Assembly (NCBI GenBank): GCA_004554775.1
Contig: SFKI01000018.1
Span: 1-34,826, forward strand
Direction of reading: 5' to 3'
DNA: 34,826 nt
Origin: Subdoligranulum variabile
GTDB lineage: Bacteria; Bacillota; Clostridia; Oscillospirales; Ruminococcaceae
Part shown: positions 7,584 to 14,227 of the stretch, in pieces
Position numbering within the stretch: position 1 is the first letter of the stretch
Layout: every line of letters starts with the position of its first letter
The notes under the pieces: model-generated
What the model was told of the DNA's origin: nothing
What the model saw: the letters and a program-made list of their open reading frames with translations, nothing else
Database searches by the model: none
Made by a program: the position numbers and the translations under genes

Positions 7584-8231
7584 ATGGCGCACGAGATCGT
7601 GATCCTGACCCCGGAGCCGGAGAACGCCGCCGTGTGGCTGACAGAGAACCTCTTCTTCGCCCCGGCAGGGGAGAACACCCTGCACAACGGCAGCTGCACC
7701 GTGCGGCTGCAGAAGGGACCCCCCCAGCCGACCCCCGCCCTTGCGAAGGGGCAGTACACCGCAGGCATCGCCCATATGGCGCTGCGCACGGCGGACATCA
7801 AAAAAGCACTGACCCATTGCAAGGAAAAACAGCTTGACCTGATTTTGACCGACGACCACGAGTTCTATAACCCGAAGGTCTACGGGGAAGGGGAGTATTA
7901 CTTCAATATCCGCTCACCCTTCGGCGTTACGGTCGAGATCAGCCAGCATGTGCAGGGCGCAGAGTACGGCCAGACGAAGATCATCGAGGGGCTGGATCAC
8001 ATGGGGCTGCCCAGCGCGGACTTCGACGCCCAGCTCGCCAGCCTGAAGGCGCAGGGCTTCGCCGAGGAATTTACCCCGGTGACGAACCACAACGACGCCG
8101 AGGGCACGATCCGCTGCTGCATGATGCGCAAGGATGCGCTGGTGTTGGAGGTCTATCAGTTCTTGGACATGACCCCGGTGCCGATGCAATGCGACGCGCC
8201 GCTGCAGCTGCACGGTGTGGCGCTTGTCTAA
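7584..8231 (+). CDS. VOC-superfamily (glyoxalase/dioxygenase-fold) protein
   Basis: A 215-residue protein with two vicinal-oxygen-chelate half-domains. Candidate metal ligands sit in the expected places: His64 (GIAHMAL) and Glu119 (VTVEIS) in the first half, His139 (GLDHMGLP) and Glu189 (LVLEVYQF) in the second. VOC enzymes include glyoxalases, ring-cleaving dioxygenases, epimerases and fosfomycin-resistance enzymes, so the reaction cannot be named. It starts 6 bases after the permease stop, inside the sugar operon and ahead of two esterases. A role in catabolism of the imported compound, such as an isomerase, epimerase or lyase step, is therefore more likely than stress defence. No signal peptide. 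Confidence 0.82.
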   Translation: MAHEIVILTPEPENAAVWLTENLFFAPAGENTLHNGSCTVRLQKGPPQPTPALAKGQYTAGIAHMALRTADIKKALTHCKEKQLDLILTDDHEFYNPKVYGEGEYYFNIRSPFGVTVEISQHVQGAEYGQTKIIEGLDHMGLPSADFDAQLASLKAQGFAEEFTPVTNHNDAEGTIRCCMMRKDALVLEVYQFLDMTPVPMQCDAPLQLHGVALV

Positions 8232-8246
8232 AAGGAGGATGCCGCA

Positions 8247-9065
8247 ATGGCCTTTTTCCAAGTGAATTTCTTTTCCCCCACGCTGCGCTTCGGCACAGAC
8301 GTGAATGTGGTTATCCCGACGCCCAATGCGGACGAACTGATGAACCACAAGGACACAAGCTACTTCCACACGGGCGCGAAATATCAGGTGCTGTACCTGC
8401 TGCACGGCAGCTACGGTGACTACAGTGATTGGATGCGCCTGACGAGCATTGAAAAATATGCCCAGAACCACAAAATCGCGGTCGTCATGCCGTCGGCGTC
8501 CAACAGCTTCTATCAGGACATGTACCGCGGCTCGCAGTACCTGACTTATTTGACCGAGGAACTGCCCGAATTTATCGAGAGCCTCTTCCCGGTCAGCCGC
8601 AAGCGCGAGAATACCTTCGTGGCAGGTCTTTCGATGGGCGGCTACGGCGCGTGGCGCTTGGCGCTGCAAAAGCCGGAGCAGTACGCCTGCGCGGCCAGCC
8701 TGTCCGGCGCGGTGGACTTCCTAGGTACCGTCGAGGCCACCAAGCACGGCGAGATCAGCGGCCCCTTCAAGTGGGAAGCCCTGTTCGAGAACCCCGACGC
8801 CATCGAGGGCAGCGACGCCGACCTGTTCGCACTGGCTGCCAAGCGCAAGGCCGAAGGCAGACCGCTGCCGAAGCTGTTCCAGTGCGTCGGCACCGAGGAC
8901 TTTACCTACAACATCAACCAGAACGCCCGCAAGCAGATGACCGAGCTTGGCCTTGATTTGACCTACGCCGAGCACCCCGGCATCCACGATTGGGACTACT
9001 GGGACGCTCACATTCAGGACGTGCTGAACTGGCTGCCGCTGGCCGAAAGCACCGTGGCAGAATAA
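8247..9065 (+). CDS. Putative esterase, operon copy 1 (alpha/beta hydrolase)
   Basis: A 272-residue esterase D-like protein. Landmarks are LLHGSYGDYSDWMRL (51-65), the nucleophile elbow GLSMGGYGAW with Ser129, the acid region CVGTEDFTYN and the histidine motif HPGIHDWDYWD. It lacks a signal peptide and should act inside the cell. An AGGAGG site lies before the ATG and the gene starts 15 bases after the VOC gene. It is clearly paralogous to the next gene (same lengths to the Ser, same LLHGSYGDY and MPSAxNS stretches) and more distantly to the minus-strand esterase at 2029-2883. The keeping of three related esterases suggests several acyl positions or acyl types on the substrate. Confidence 0.9.
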   Translation: MAFFQVNFFSPTLRFGTDVNVVIPTPNADELMNHKDTSYFHTGAKYQVLYLLHGSYGDYSDWMRLTSIEKYAQNHKIAVVMPSASNSFYQDMYRGSQYLTYLTEELPEFIESLFPVSRKRENTFVAGLSMGGYGAWRLALQKPEQYACAASLSGAVDFLGTVEATKHGEISGPFKWEALFENPDAIEGSDADLFALAAKRKAEGRPLPKLFQCVGTEDFTYNINQNARKQMTELGLDLTYAEHPGIHDWDYWDAHIQDVLNWLPLAESTVAE

Positions 9066-9078
9066 GGAGGGGACGGCA

Positions 9079-9882
9079 ATGGCACATATTCAATGCAACT
9101 TTTTCTCGCAGGCATTGCAGAAAAACGCCAATGTCATCATCTACCTGCCCACGCAGGACGCGGATGACTACCTCTTCGGCACGGGCAACGCCAAGTACGG
9201 CCGCAGCCGCGTGTACAAGACGCTGTACCTGCTGCACGGCAGCTATGGCGACTACATGGACTGGACGCGGCTGGCAAACGCCGACCGCTATGCGCAGGAG
9301 CATGACATCGCCGTCGTTATGCCCAGCGCCGAGAACAGCAAGTACCTGAACATGTATCTTGGCGAAAACTACATGGACTACATCGGCAAGGAATTGCCGG
9401 AGTTTCTGGGCACGATCTTCCCGCTGAGCGACAAGCGCGAGAACACCTACATCGCAGGGCTGTCCATGGGCGGCTACGGCGCGATGCGCATCGGCCTTGA
9501 ATTCCCAGAGCGCTTCGGCGCGATCTGCTCGCTGTCCGGCGGGCTGGATATGGATATGCTGAACACCGGCGACACGACCGAGGCGCATGTGGCGAAGTTC
9601 GATAAGAACTATATGAAGGCCATCAGCCCCAACGAGAAGATGGCGGGCACCCGCGACGACCTGCTGTACCTGCTGAAGGCGCAGCTGGACGCGGGCAAGC
9701 CGATCCCCAAGCTGTTCATGGCATGCGGCACCGAGGACTTCATCTTCCCCTCGAACGAGAAATTCTACGCCGAGGCGTCGAAGCTCGTGCCCATCGACTA
9801 CACCCGCGCCCCCGGTGTGCATGACTGGAAATTCTGGGACTGCCACCTGCAGGAAGCGCTGGACTGGCTGGCAAAGCTGTGA
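9079..9882 (+). CDS. Putative esterase, operon copy 2 (alpha/beta hydrolase)
   Basis: A 267-residue paralogue of the gene before it, starting 13 bases after that stop with an AAGGAGG-type ribosome site. It has LLHGSYGDYMDW (51-62), GLSMGGYGAM with Ser129, the acid motif CGTEDFIFPSN and APGVHDWKFWD for the catalytic His. No signal peptide or membrane segment is seen. The divergence from copy 1 is spread along the whole length, so this is an old duplication rather than a recent one, and both are likely active. The substrate is inferred only from context: an ester of the sugar taken up by the transporter. Confidence 0.9.
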   Translation: MAHIQCNFFSQALQKNANVIIYLPTQDADDYLFGTGNAKYGRSRVYKTLYLLHGSYGDYMDWTRLANADRYAQEHDIAVVMPSAENSKYLNMYLGENYMDYIGKELPEFLGTIFPLSDKRENTYIAGLSMGGYGAMRIGLEFPERFGAICSLSGGLDMDMLNTGDTTEAHVAKFDKNYMKAISPNEKMAGTRDDLLYLLKAQLDAGKPIPKLFMACGTEDFIFPSNEKFYAEASKLVPIDYTRAPGVHDWKFWDCHLQEALDWLAKL

Positions 9883-9915
9883 CCCATAAACCTACACGAA
9901 AAGAGCTGGATCTAT

Positions 9916-10857
9916 ATGTATGACATTATCTCCCTCGGTGAGATCTTGATCGATCTTACCCAGTGCGGCGTCAATGAGCAGGGCGTTGTGCAGCTGGCTG
10001 CCAACCCCGGCGGCGCCCCGGCCAATATGGCTGTGGCCGCATCCCGGCTGGGCTGCCGCACCGCGTTCATCGGCAAAGTCGGGCGGGACGCCTTCGGCGA
10101 TTCCCTGCGCAAGACCCTGCAGGAGAACGGCGTGGACACTTCCGCCATGCTGACGGACCCGGTACAGCCTACCACCTTGGCCGTCGTCACGCTGGACGCC
10201 ACGGGCGAGCGGAGCTTCTCCTTCTACCGCAACCCCGGCGCGGACACGATGCTGCGTGCGGACGAGGTGCCGCAGGCCATTTTGGAAAACACGAAGTTTT
10301 TCCACTTCGGCAGCGTCAGCCTGACTGCTGACCCAGAGCGCACCGCTACGCTGGACGCCGTGCGCCGCGCCAAAAAGGCCGGCGCGGCCATCACCTTTGA
10401 CCCCAATTACCGCGCAAACCTCTGGCCGAACGCCGAGACCGCTGTAGAGCAGATCGAAGCCGCGATGCCGCTGGCCGACATTCTGAAGGTCTCTGACGAG
10501 GAAATGGAGCTGCTGACCGGCTGCACCGACCCGGAAGTGGGCAGCCGCAAGCTGGCAGAGCGGGGCATCCCGCTGGTGCTTGTCACCCTTGGCGCGGACG
10601 GTGCGTGCTACCGCATGGGTGATGTGTACGGCAAAGTGGACGGCATCGCCGTGAAGGTCGGCGACACGAACGGCGCGGGGGATACCTTCCTCGGCGCGTT
10701 CCTGAGCCGCATCAAGGAGGCCGACATCCTGACCGAGCTGGACAGCGCCAAGCTGCGCGAGGCCGTGGCCTTCGCAAACAAGGCCGCTGGCATCACGACG
10801 AGCCGCCACGGTGCGATGCCCGCCATGCCCACCCTCGCCGAGGTGCTGGGCGAATAA
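9916..10857 (+). CDS. PfkB-family sugar kinase (fructokinase-like)
   Basis: A 313-residue ribokinase-family enzyme. It has the N-terminal signature NPGGAPANMAVAASRLG (30-46), which binds sugar, and the C-terminal GDTNGAGDTFLGAF (249-262), with Asp256 as catalytic base in the anion hole. The sequence is close to the fructokinase/2-keto-3-deoxygluconate kinase branch, but substrate choice inside PfkB is hard to predict. It lies 33 bp after the last esterase with only a weak ribosome site (AGAGCTGG) and closes the operon. It probably phosphorylates the de-esterified sugar. A GC-rich hairpin follows at 10875-10894. Confidence 0.92.
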   Translation: MYDIISLGEILIDLTQCGVNEQGVVQLAANPGGAPANMAVAASRLGCRTAFIGKVGRDAFGDSLRKTLQENGVDTSAMLTDPVQPTTLAVVTLDATGERSFSFYRNPGADTMLRADEVPQAILENTKFFHFGSVSLTADPERTATLDAVRRAKKAGAAITFDPNYRANLWPNAETAVEQIEAAMPLADILKVSDEEMELLTGCTDPEVGSRKLAERGIPLVLVTLGADGACYRMGDVYGKVDGIAVKVGDTNGAGDTFLGAFLSRIKEADILTELDSAKLREAVAFANKAAGITTSRHGAMPAMPTLAEVLGE

Positions 10858-10874
10858 CTTGTAACACTCCCCGC

Positions 10875-10914
10875 GCGGGCGCGGGCGCGCCCGCCAAATA
10901 AGGCTTGATTTTTT
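10875..10914 (+). terminator. Terminator-like GC hairpin at the end of the sugar operon
   Basis: GCGGGCGC (10875-10882) and GCGCCCGC (10887-10894) form an 8-bp all-GC stem with a 4-base loop. The nearest T-run (10909-10914) lies 14 bases downstream, so termination may be incomplete. Confidence 0.55.
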
Positions 10915-10934
10915 GCTGGCCGAGACCCTATAAT
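10905..10934 (+). promoter_or_regulatory. Promoter of tRNA-Arg
   Basis: TTGATT (10905-10910), an 18-bp spacer and a perfect TATAAT (10929-10934) place the transcript start about 7 bases before the mature tRNA end. Confidence 0.75.
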
Positions 10935-10947
10935 AACTATGTTAGGG

Positions 10948-11021
10948 GTCTTCGTAGCTCAGCTGGATAGAGCGTTCGCCTCCTAAGCGAAAGGCCGCGC
11001 GTTCGAATCGCGCCGGGGACA
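10948..11021 (+). tRNA. tRNA-Arg (anticodon CCT)
   Basis: A complete cloverleaf can be drawn. The acceptor GTCTTCG (10948-10954) pairs with CGGGGAC (11014-11020) using two G-U pairs. The D arm begins TAGCTCAGCTGGATAGAGC. The anticodon arm is TTCGC/GCGAA with loop CTCCTAA, so the anticodon is CCT and reads AGG. The T arm is GCGCG TTCGAAT CGCGC (10997-11013). The discriminator is A11021 and CCA is not encoded. tRNA-Arg(CCT) 3' ends are frequent integration sites for phages and ICEs, and ICE debris begins about 200 bp downstream. No second copy of the tRNA 3' end was seen in the window. Confidence 0.95.
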
Positions 11022-11030
11022 TTGGAAAAG

Positions 11031-11071
11031 CCGCAGACGTGTGCCGGTTGGTGCATGACTGCGGTTTTTTT
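11031..11071 (+). terminator. Rho-independent terminator after tRNA-Arg
   Basis: CCGCAG (11031-11036) pairs with CTGCGG (11059-11064) and is followed by seven T (11065-11071). It sits 10 bases after the tRNA and should end its transcript. Confidence 0.8.
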
Positions 11072-11214
11072 ATGAACAACGCTGATTATCTCCAAAAAGC
11101 CCGGAAATACGGGCATTTCACGGGATATAAGAACTGAATTTACTACCGATTTACTACTTTCGGATTGAGCTTTGACACGCTTCCGCCTCCCGTGAAACCC
11201 ACCGCCCAAATAGT

Positions 11215-11637
11215 GACACATCGAAAATTGAATACGACACCGCAGACAGCGGCGTTCTCTTATCCCCTTTGGGGAAATCAGGAAAATCTGAAATTCTACT
11301 GCAACGAGGGATTGGTCCCCAATGTCAAGCGTGACAGACGAAATTATCGTGTCTTTGACGAACATGACATCAAATGGATTCAGAGTCTGAACTGCCTGAA
11401 AAGCTGTGGAATGAGCATTGCAGAGATGAAGCAATATCTTGCTTTGTGCATGGAGGACGAAGGTACAATTCCGGAACGTAAGGTGATTCTTGCAGAAAAA
11501 AAGAAACCTTGCTCCAATCCATTACTGAACTGCAAAAGGCAGTGGCATACATTGACTGGAAGCAGAGATTCTATGACGATGTGCTGTCAGGCAAGACAGT
11601 GTATTGCAGTAATCTTGTTCCGGAATTGCTTAAGTGA
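11215..11637 (+). pseudogene. Frameshifted MerR-family regulator
   Basis: The central frame reads LKFYCNEGLVPNVKRDRRNYRVF and IKWIQSLNCLKSCGMSIAEMKQYLAL, the winged HTH and following helix of a MerR-family regulator. At least two lesions break it. Upstream, the expected MxIEY...FSGIP start is spread over different frames (KIEYDT around 11224-11241, then QTAAFS in another). Downstream, the A7 run at 11496-11502 shifts the frame, after which the coiled coil ETLLQSITELQKAVAYIDWK continues in another frame to a stop at 11635-11637. No start codon with a ribosome site suits the intact part. In related organisms such small MerR proteins sense stress or aldehydes; here it is dead. Confidence 0.8.
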
Positions 11638-11683
11638 TATATCGGTACAGTTGACACAGCAAATCCCGATTTATATACCTGTT

Positions 11684-11893
11684 TTAATGCTGCCAAATAT
11701 TGTTTTCCAAATCCCGCAGCCGTCCCTTATAGTCATCTATCAGAGCCTGAACATTTTCCCCCTGCGGGAAGGTCACCAGATAGCCGTCCCCGGCCTCATG
11801 AAAACCGATGATTCCCGCAAGCCCTGCCATCTCGGCTACCTTGAGCAGCGTGTGGTAATCGTATTCCGCCGCACTGAGATACAAATTCATCAT
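11684..11893 (-). CDS. Small hypothetical protein, 69 aa
   Basis: A minus-strand frame of 69 codons beginning MMNLYLSAAEYDYHTLLKVAEMAG, acidic and soluble, with no membrane segment. A moderate purine-rich site (GCGGGGTG) lies just before the two ATGs. I do not recognise the family. The even residue pattern (AGLAGIIGFHEAGDGYLVTFPQGENVQALIDDY) looks like a real small alpha/beta protein rather than noise. It sits opposite the start of the sortase gene, among ICE remnants, and may be one of the small accessory ORFs of that element. Moderate to low certainty. Confidence 0.5.
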   Translation of the reverse strand: MMNLYLSAAEYDYHTLLKVAEMAGLAGIIGFHEAGDGYLVTFPQGENVQALIDDYKGRLRDLENNIWQH

Positions 11894-11975
11894 AACACCC
11901 CGCAGTCTTTGAACACATATGTATTATACATCATCTGTTTTTCCTTTGCAAACCGATTCCGAGAAAGGACACTCT

Positions 11976-12725
11976 ATGTTGAAATTCTACCGCATCCTGC
12001 GTTTAACCCTTGCCGCAGTTTTTCTTGCAAGTACCACAGGTATTGCCCGCTATGCCGCCGACTCCTGTACGCAAGCGCGAATGTATCGGCAGCTTGCCGC
12101 GCGGACAGAAAATTTCCCCGGTGACGCCGCGTCACCGGGGAATGATTTTTTGCCGTAGTATCAGGCGCTGTACACGCAAAACAGCGACCTTGCCGGGTGG
12201 ATACAGATTGATGGAACCAACATCAACTACCCGGTCATGCAGTCAAAGCAGGACCCCGACTTTTACTTAAAGCACAACTTTGAAAAAGCCGACTCCCCGC
12301 ACGGCTGCCCGTATGTGCAGGCAAACTGCGACCTGCAAACGCCATCCGACAACATCCTTGTGTACGGACACAACATGAAGGACGGCACCATGTTCTCTGA
12401 TTTACTGCAATACAAGCGCGAATCCTTTTGGAAGCAGCACCGAATTGTCCGATTTGACACCCTGACGGCGCAGGCAGAGTATACCGTGATGGCGGTATTT
12501 CGGGGCGAAGCGGAGGATCTGTTTGCCTATTATCAATTTGTCGATGCCGAAACACCGCAGGAATTTGCCGCCTATGTGGACGCCTGCAAGAACGCCGCAT
12601 TGTACGAAACCGGCGTGACGGCTGTTTATGGGGACAAGCTGCTTACGCTGTCCACCTGCGACGATTCCGGCAAAAACAGCAGGGTAGTCGTTGTGGCAAA
12701 GCGTATAACCGAACCGAGAGTATGA
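11976..12725 (+). pseudogene. Class B sortase of the ICE, interrupted by an in-frame amber codon
   Basis: One continuous frame of 249 codons, broken only by TAG at 12156-12158; CAG to TAG (Gln codon) is the simplest origin. The first part has a signal anchor (FYRILRLTLAAVFLASTTGIA). After the stop, the sortase B fold runs YQALYTQNSDLAGWIQIDG, then catalytic His132 in VYGHNM, Cys228 in LSTCDD and Arg236 in NSRVVVVAKR. All three catalytic residues are intact. Class B sortases in ICEs are thought to anchor or process surface or conjugation proteins. The downstream piece has an ATG at 12237 but no obvious ribosome site, and would lack the membrane anchor. A hairpin with a T-run at 12116-12147 lies just ahead of the TAG. 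The stop overlaps the next ATG (12722). Confidence 0.82.
12116..12147 (+). terminator. Terminator-like hairpin inside the sortase frame
   Basis: CCCCGGTGAC (12116-12125) and GTCACCGGGG (12131-12140) form a perfect 10-bp stem with a 5-base loop, followed by AATGATTTTTT. It lies within coding sequence 16 bases before the amber codon. Confidence 0.55.
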
Positions 12726-12840
12726 GAACTCTAAGAGAGAACAAACAAAAGCCCCCCAACCGTACCCCCAAAAGTGCGGCGGGGACGATACCGAAAGCCG
12801 CCCTAAAAGCGGCGTGGCGAAAAGGGCTGCTTCAAAATGC
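12722..12840 (+). pseudogene. 5' stub of an ICE CD1108-type protein
   Basis: Its ATG overlaps the sortase stop (ATGA), so it was translationally coupled. The first about 35 codons end in GTIPKAALKAAW, matching the start of the full-length M23 protein at 14228 (GKIPKAALKKAW). After about 12830 the frame runs antisense into the end of the DUF3021 gene and is meaningless, stopping at 12953-12955. The nucleotide sequences of the two matching starts differ clearly, so this is a separate allele rather than a fresh duplicate. It marks the left junction of the LytTR/DUF3021 insertion. Confidence 0.65.
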
Positions 12841-12846
12841 TATGAA

Positions 12847-13302
12847 CTACTGGTCTTTGCTGACAAGAGTGTTCATTTGCTTTATCTTCCGTTTCCAGAG
12901 CAAGTACTGTGAAAGCCAAACGACAACGAATATTGCAACGAATATTGCCACATAGGAGAGAACGCCGAGGGCAGTATGCTTCATCCAATTGGTAAAATAG
13001 GCAATCGGCAGCATAATAACGCTGATAATCATAAAGTAAATACCGCTTTGCTTGGCAAGACTCCACGAGTCAAGTTCCCAAATAATCGATGCCGCTGCAA
13101 AACCAGCGCCCATAATGGCACACAGAACGGTCTGCAAGATGACTGCATTCAGTTCGTTTCCGGTTGCGTCTATAAGTTCAGGTGTAACGGGATAAAAGGA
13201 GCCGTTCCCAATGCAGATGGAAATAATCAGCGTAATCACAAATCCAATGGCAATACCCGTAGGCAAGCCAAATAACCCCCGCATTATAATTTTCTTTTTC
13301 AT
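12847..13302 (-). CDS. DUF3021 membrane protein (partner of LytTR regulator)
   Basis: A 151-residue protein with four hydrophobic helices (about 10-32, 52-72, 84-104, 112-136) and a Lys-rich C-terminus. This is the layout of DUF3021 proteins, which are nearly always paired with a one-domain LytTR regulator. In studied LytTR regulatory systems of streptococci (HdrRM, BrsRM) the membrane partner restrains the regulator; DUF3021 proteins are presumed analogous. It follows the LytTR gene by 9 bases, with GAGGTGG before the ATG. It is the second gene of a two-gene operon controlled by the repeats at 13817-13848. Confidence 0.85.
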   Translation of the reverse strand: MKKKIIMRGLFGLPTGIAIGFVITLIISICIGNGSFYPVTPELIDATGNELNAVILQTVLCAIMGAGFAAASIIWELDSWSLAKQSGIYFMIISVIMLPIAYFTNWMKHTALGVLSYVAIFVAIFVVVWLSQYLLWKRKIKQMNTLVSKDQ

Positions 13303-13311
13303 TTTGCCACC

Positions 13312-13752
13312 TCATAATCCTAACAGTTGTTTGATTTTTGCAACATATCGCCTTGAAACATAAGTGACTGTTCCGTTCGAGAGAGAAACGCAAATCGTTC
13401 CCACAAAGCTCAAATCAAACCCCTTGACCTTTTTCAAATTGACGATGTCGCTGTTTGATATGCGCACAAAAGAACATTTTGCAAGGCGCTGCTCTGCCTC
13501 GTATAGCCGTAGTCGGAGAAGAAATGTACTGTTTTCCGTCTCGGCATAGACTTTGCCCTCTGATGCATAGACCCGATAGATTTGGGTTGGCTCAAGCATT
13601 GTTGCTTGAGCATCTTTGAAAGCTGCAATCATCTGGGGCTGCTCACTTGAAAGCCTTTTTACTATTTCATTGACCTCCTCGGTCACTTTGCTTGTAACGA
13701 CAACAATCTTTGTTTCTGTGCATTCTTCGTCGATTTTGATTTCAATCTGCAT
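13312..13752 (-). CDS. LytTR-domain transcriptional regulator
   Basis: A 146-residue protein without a receiver domain. The LytTR DNA-binding domain fills about residues 55-146: IYRVYASEGKVYAETEN, LYEAEQRLAKCSFVRISNSDIVNLKKV, VSLSNGTVTYVSRRYVAKIKQLLG. This matches the stand-alone LytTR proteins paired with DUF3021. The start is supported by AAAGGAGG 7 bases upstream. Two direct repeats 21 bp apart just upstream of its promoter fit LytTR binding-site geometry, so positive autoregulation is likely, kept in check by the DUF3021 partner. The pair is inserted between two copies of an ICE gene, on the opposite strand to the ICE genes. Confidence 0.9.
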   Translation of the reverse strand: MQIEIKIDEECTETKIVVVTSKVTEEVNEIVKRLSSEQPQMIAAFKDAQATMLEPTQIYRVYASEGKVYAETENSTFLLRLRLYEAEQRLAKCSFVRISNSDIVNLKKVKGFDLSFVGTICVSLSNGTVTYVSRRYVAKIKQLLGL

Positions 13753-13777
13753 CCGATTACCTCCTTTCCACGGCTAT

Positions 13778-13848
13778 ATTATAAGAAATCGGGGAGAAAA
13801 TTTCTATTGTTTCACGATAGGTGGTAGTTGTTTACTCATAGGTGGTAG
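13778..13848 (-). promoter_or_regulatory. LytTR autoregulatory promoter with 21-bp-spaced direct repeats
   Basis: On the minus strand CTACCACCTAT occurs twice (13848-13838 and 13827-13817), exactly 21 bp apart and so on the same helix face. This is the geometry of LytTR sites (9-bp boxes with a spacer of about 12). A perfect TATAAT lies at 13783-13778. The -35 position 17 bp upstream (TAGAAA) is poor, which suits an activator-dependent promoter with the boxes immediately upstream. Confidence 0.75.
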
Positions 13849-13859
13849 ATTAAAGCAAA

Positions 13860-14209
13860 GAATATAGCAAGCAACAAACATTTTCAGCGGTGCTGATATA
13901 TAAATTCATGGGCGAAACCTCATGTTTCAAGGTTATAGCCTTATTATAACGATATCCTTTCATAATTGCAAAGAAAATGCTGTATCGGCCAGAATCGGAA
14001 GATACAGCATTGTTTTTTATATGTAATGGCCCTTTAGCCTAATTTGTTGTCTGGCCTTGACCGAGCGATTGCTCTGGCATGGTCTAAGGCGCAGTGGTGT
14101 GCGGGATGCTTCCCGCGTTTGTTTTGATTACGAGACTTATTATAGCGGCGACTTGTGTGTAGAATTTAAAAGCTGTTTGAACGATTTTGAAATTCAATTT
14201 GAATAATTT
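13860..14209. other. Non-coding stretch with two hairpins
   Basis: No credible gene is seen here. A likely bidirectional terminator, AATGCTGTATC (13976-13986) with GATACAGCATT (14001-14011) and then GTTTTTT, lies in the middle. A smaller hairpin GCGGGA/TCCCGC (14101-14116) followed by GTTTGTTTT lies before the M23 gene. The rest is AT-rich, without recognised motifs. Confidence 0.55.
13976..14018. terminator. Bidirectional terminator hairpin
   Basis: An 11-bp perfect stem (13976-13986 with 14001-14011) is followed by GTTTTTT on the plus strand and TTTTCTTT on the minus strand. Confidence 0.75.
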
Positions 14210-14227
14210 ATGACGTGGGGTGATGCC

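Noticed and set aside
3902..7859. Long minus-strand frames opposite the sugar operon (390, 433 and 429 codons)
   Set aside because: They lie antisense to clear ABC transporter genes, lack ribosome sites and are rich in Val/Asp/His repeats. This is the usual artefact of high third-position GC on the other strand.
10937..11434. 165-codon minus-strand frame across tRNA-Arg
   Set aside because: It translates the tRNA (GAIRTRGLSLRRRTLYPAELRR, a well-known artefact pattern) and the antisense of the MerR pseudogene.
11165..12124. 319-codon plus frame taken as one protein
   Set aside because: Only its middle is MerR-like. The true continuation changes frame at the A7 run, and the rest reads antisense to the small gene at 11684-11893.
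11976..12725. Amber codon read as an extra amino acid (suppression or pyrrolysine)
   Set aside because: The codon replaces a likely Gln in a non-catalytic linker, and nothing else in the window uses in-frame TAG. A point mutation is simpler.
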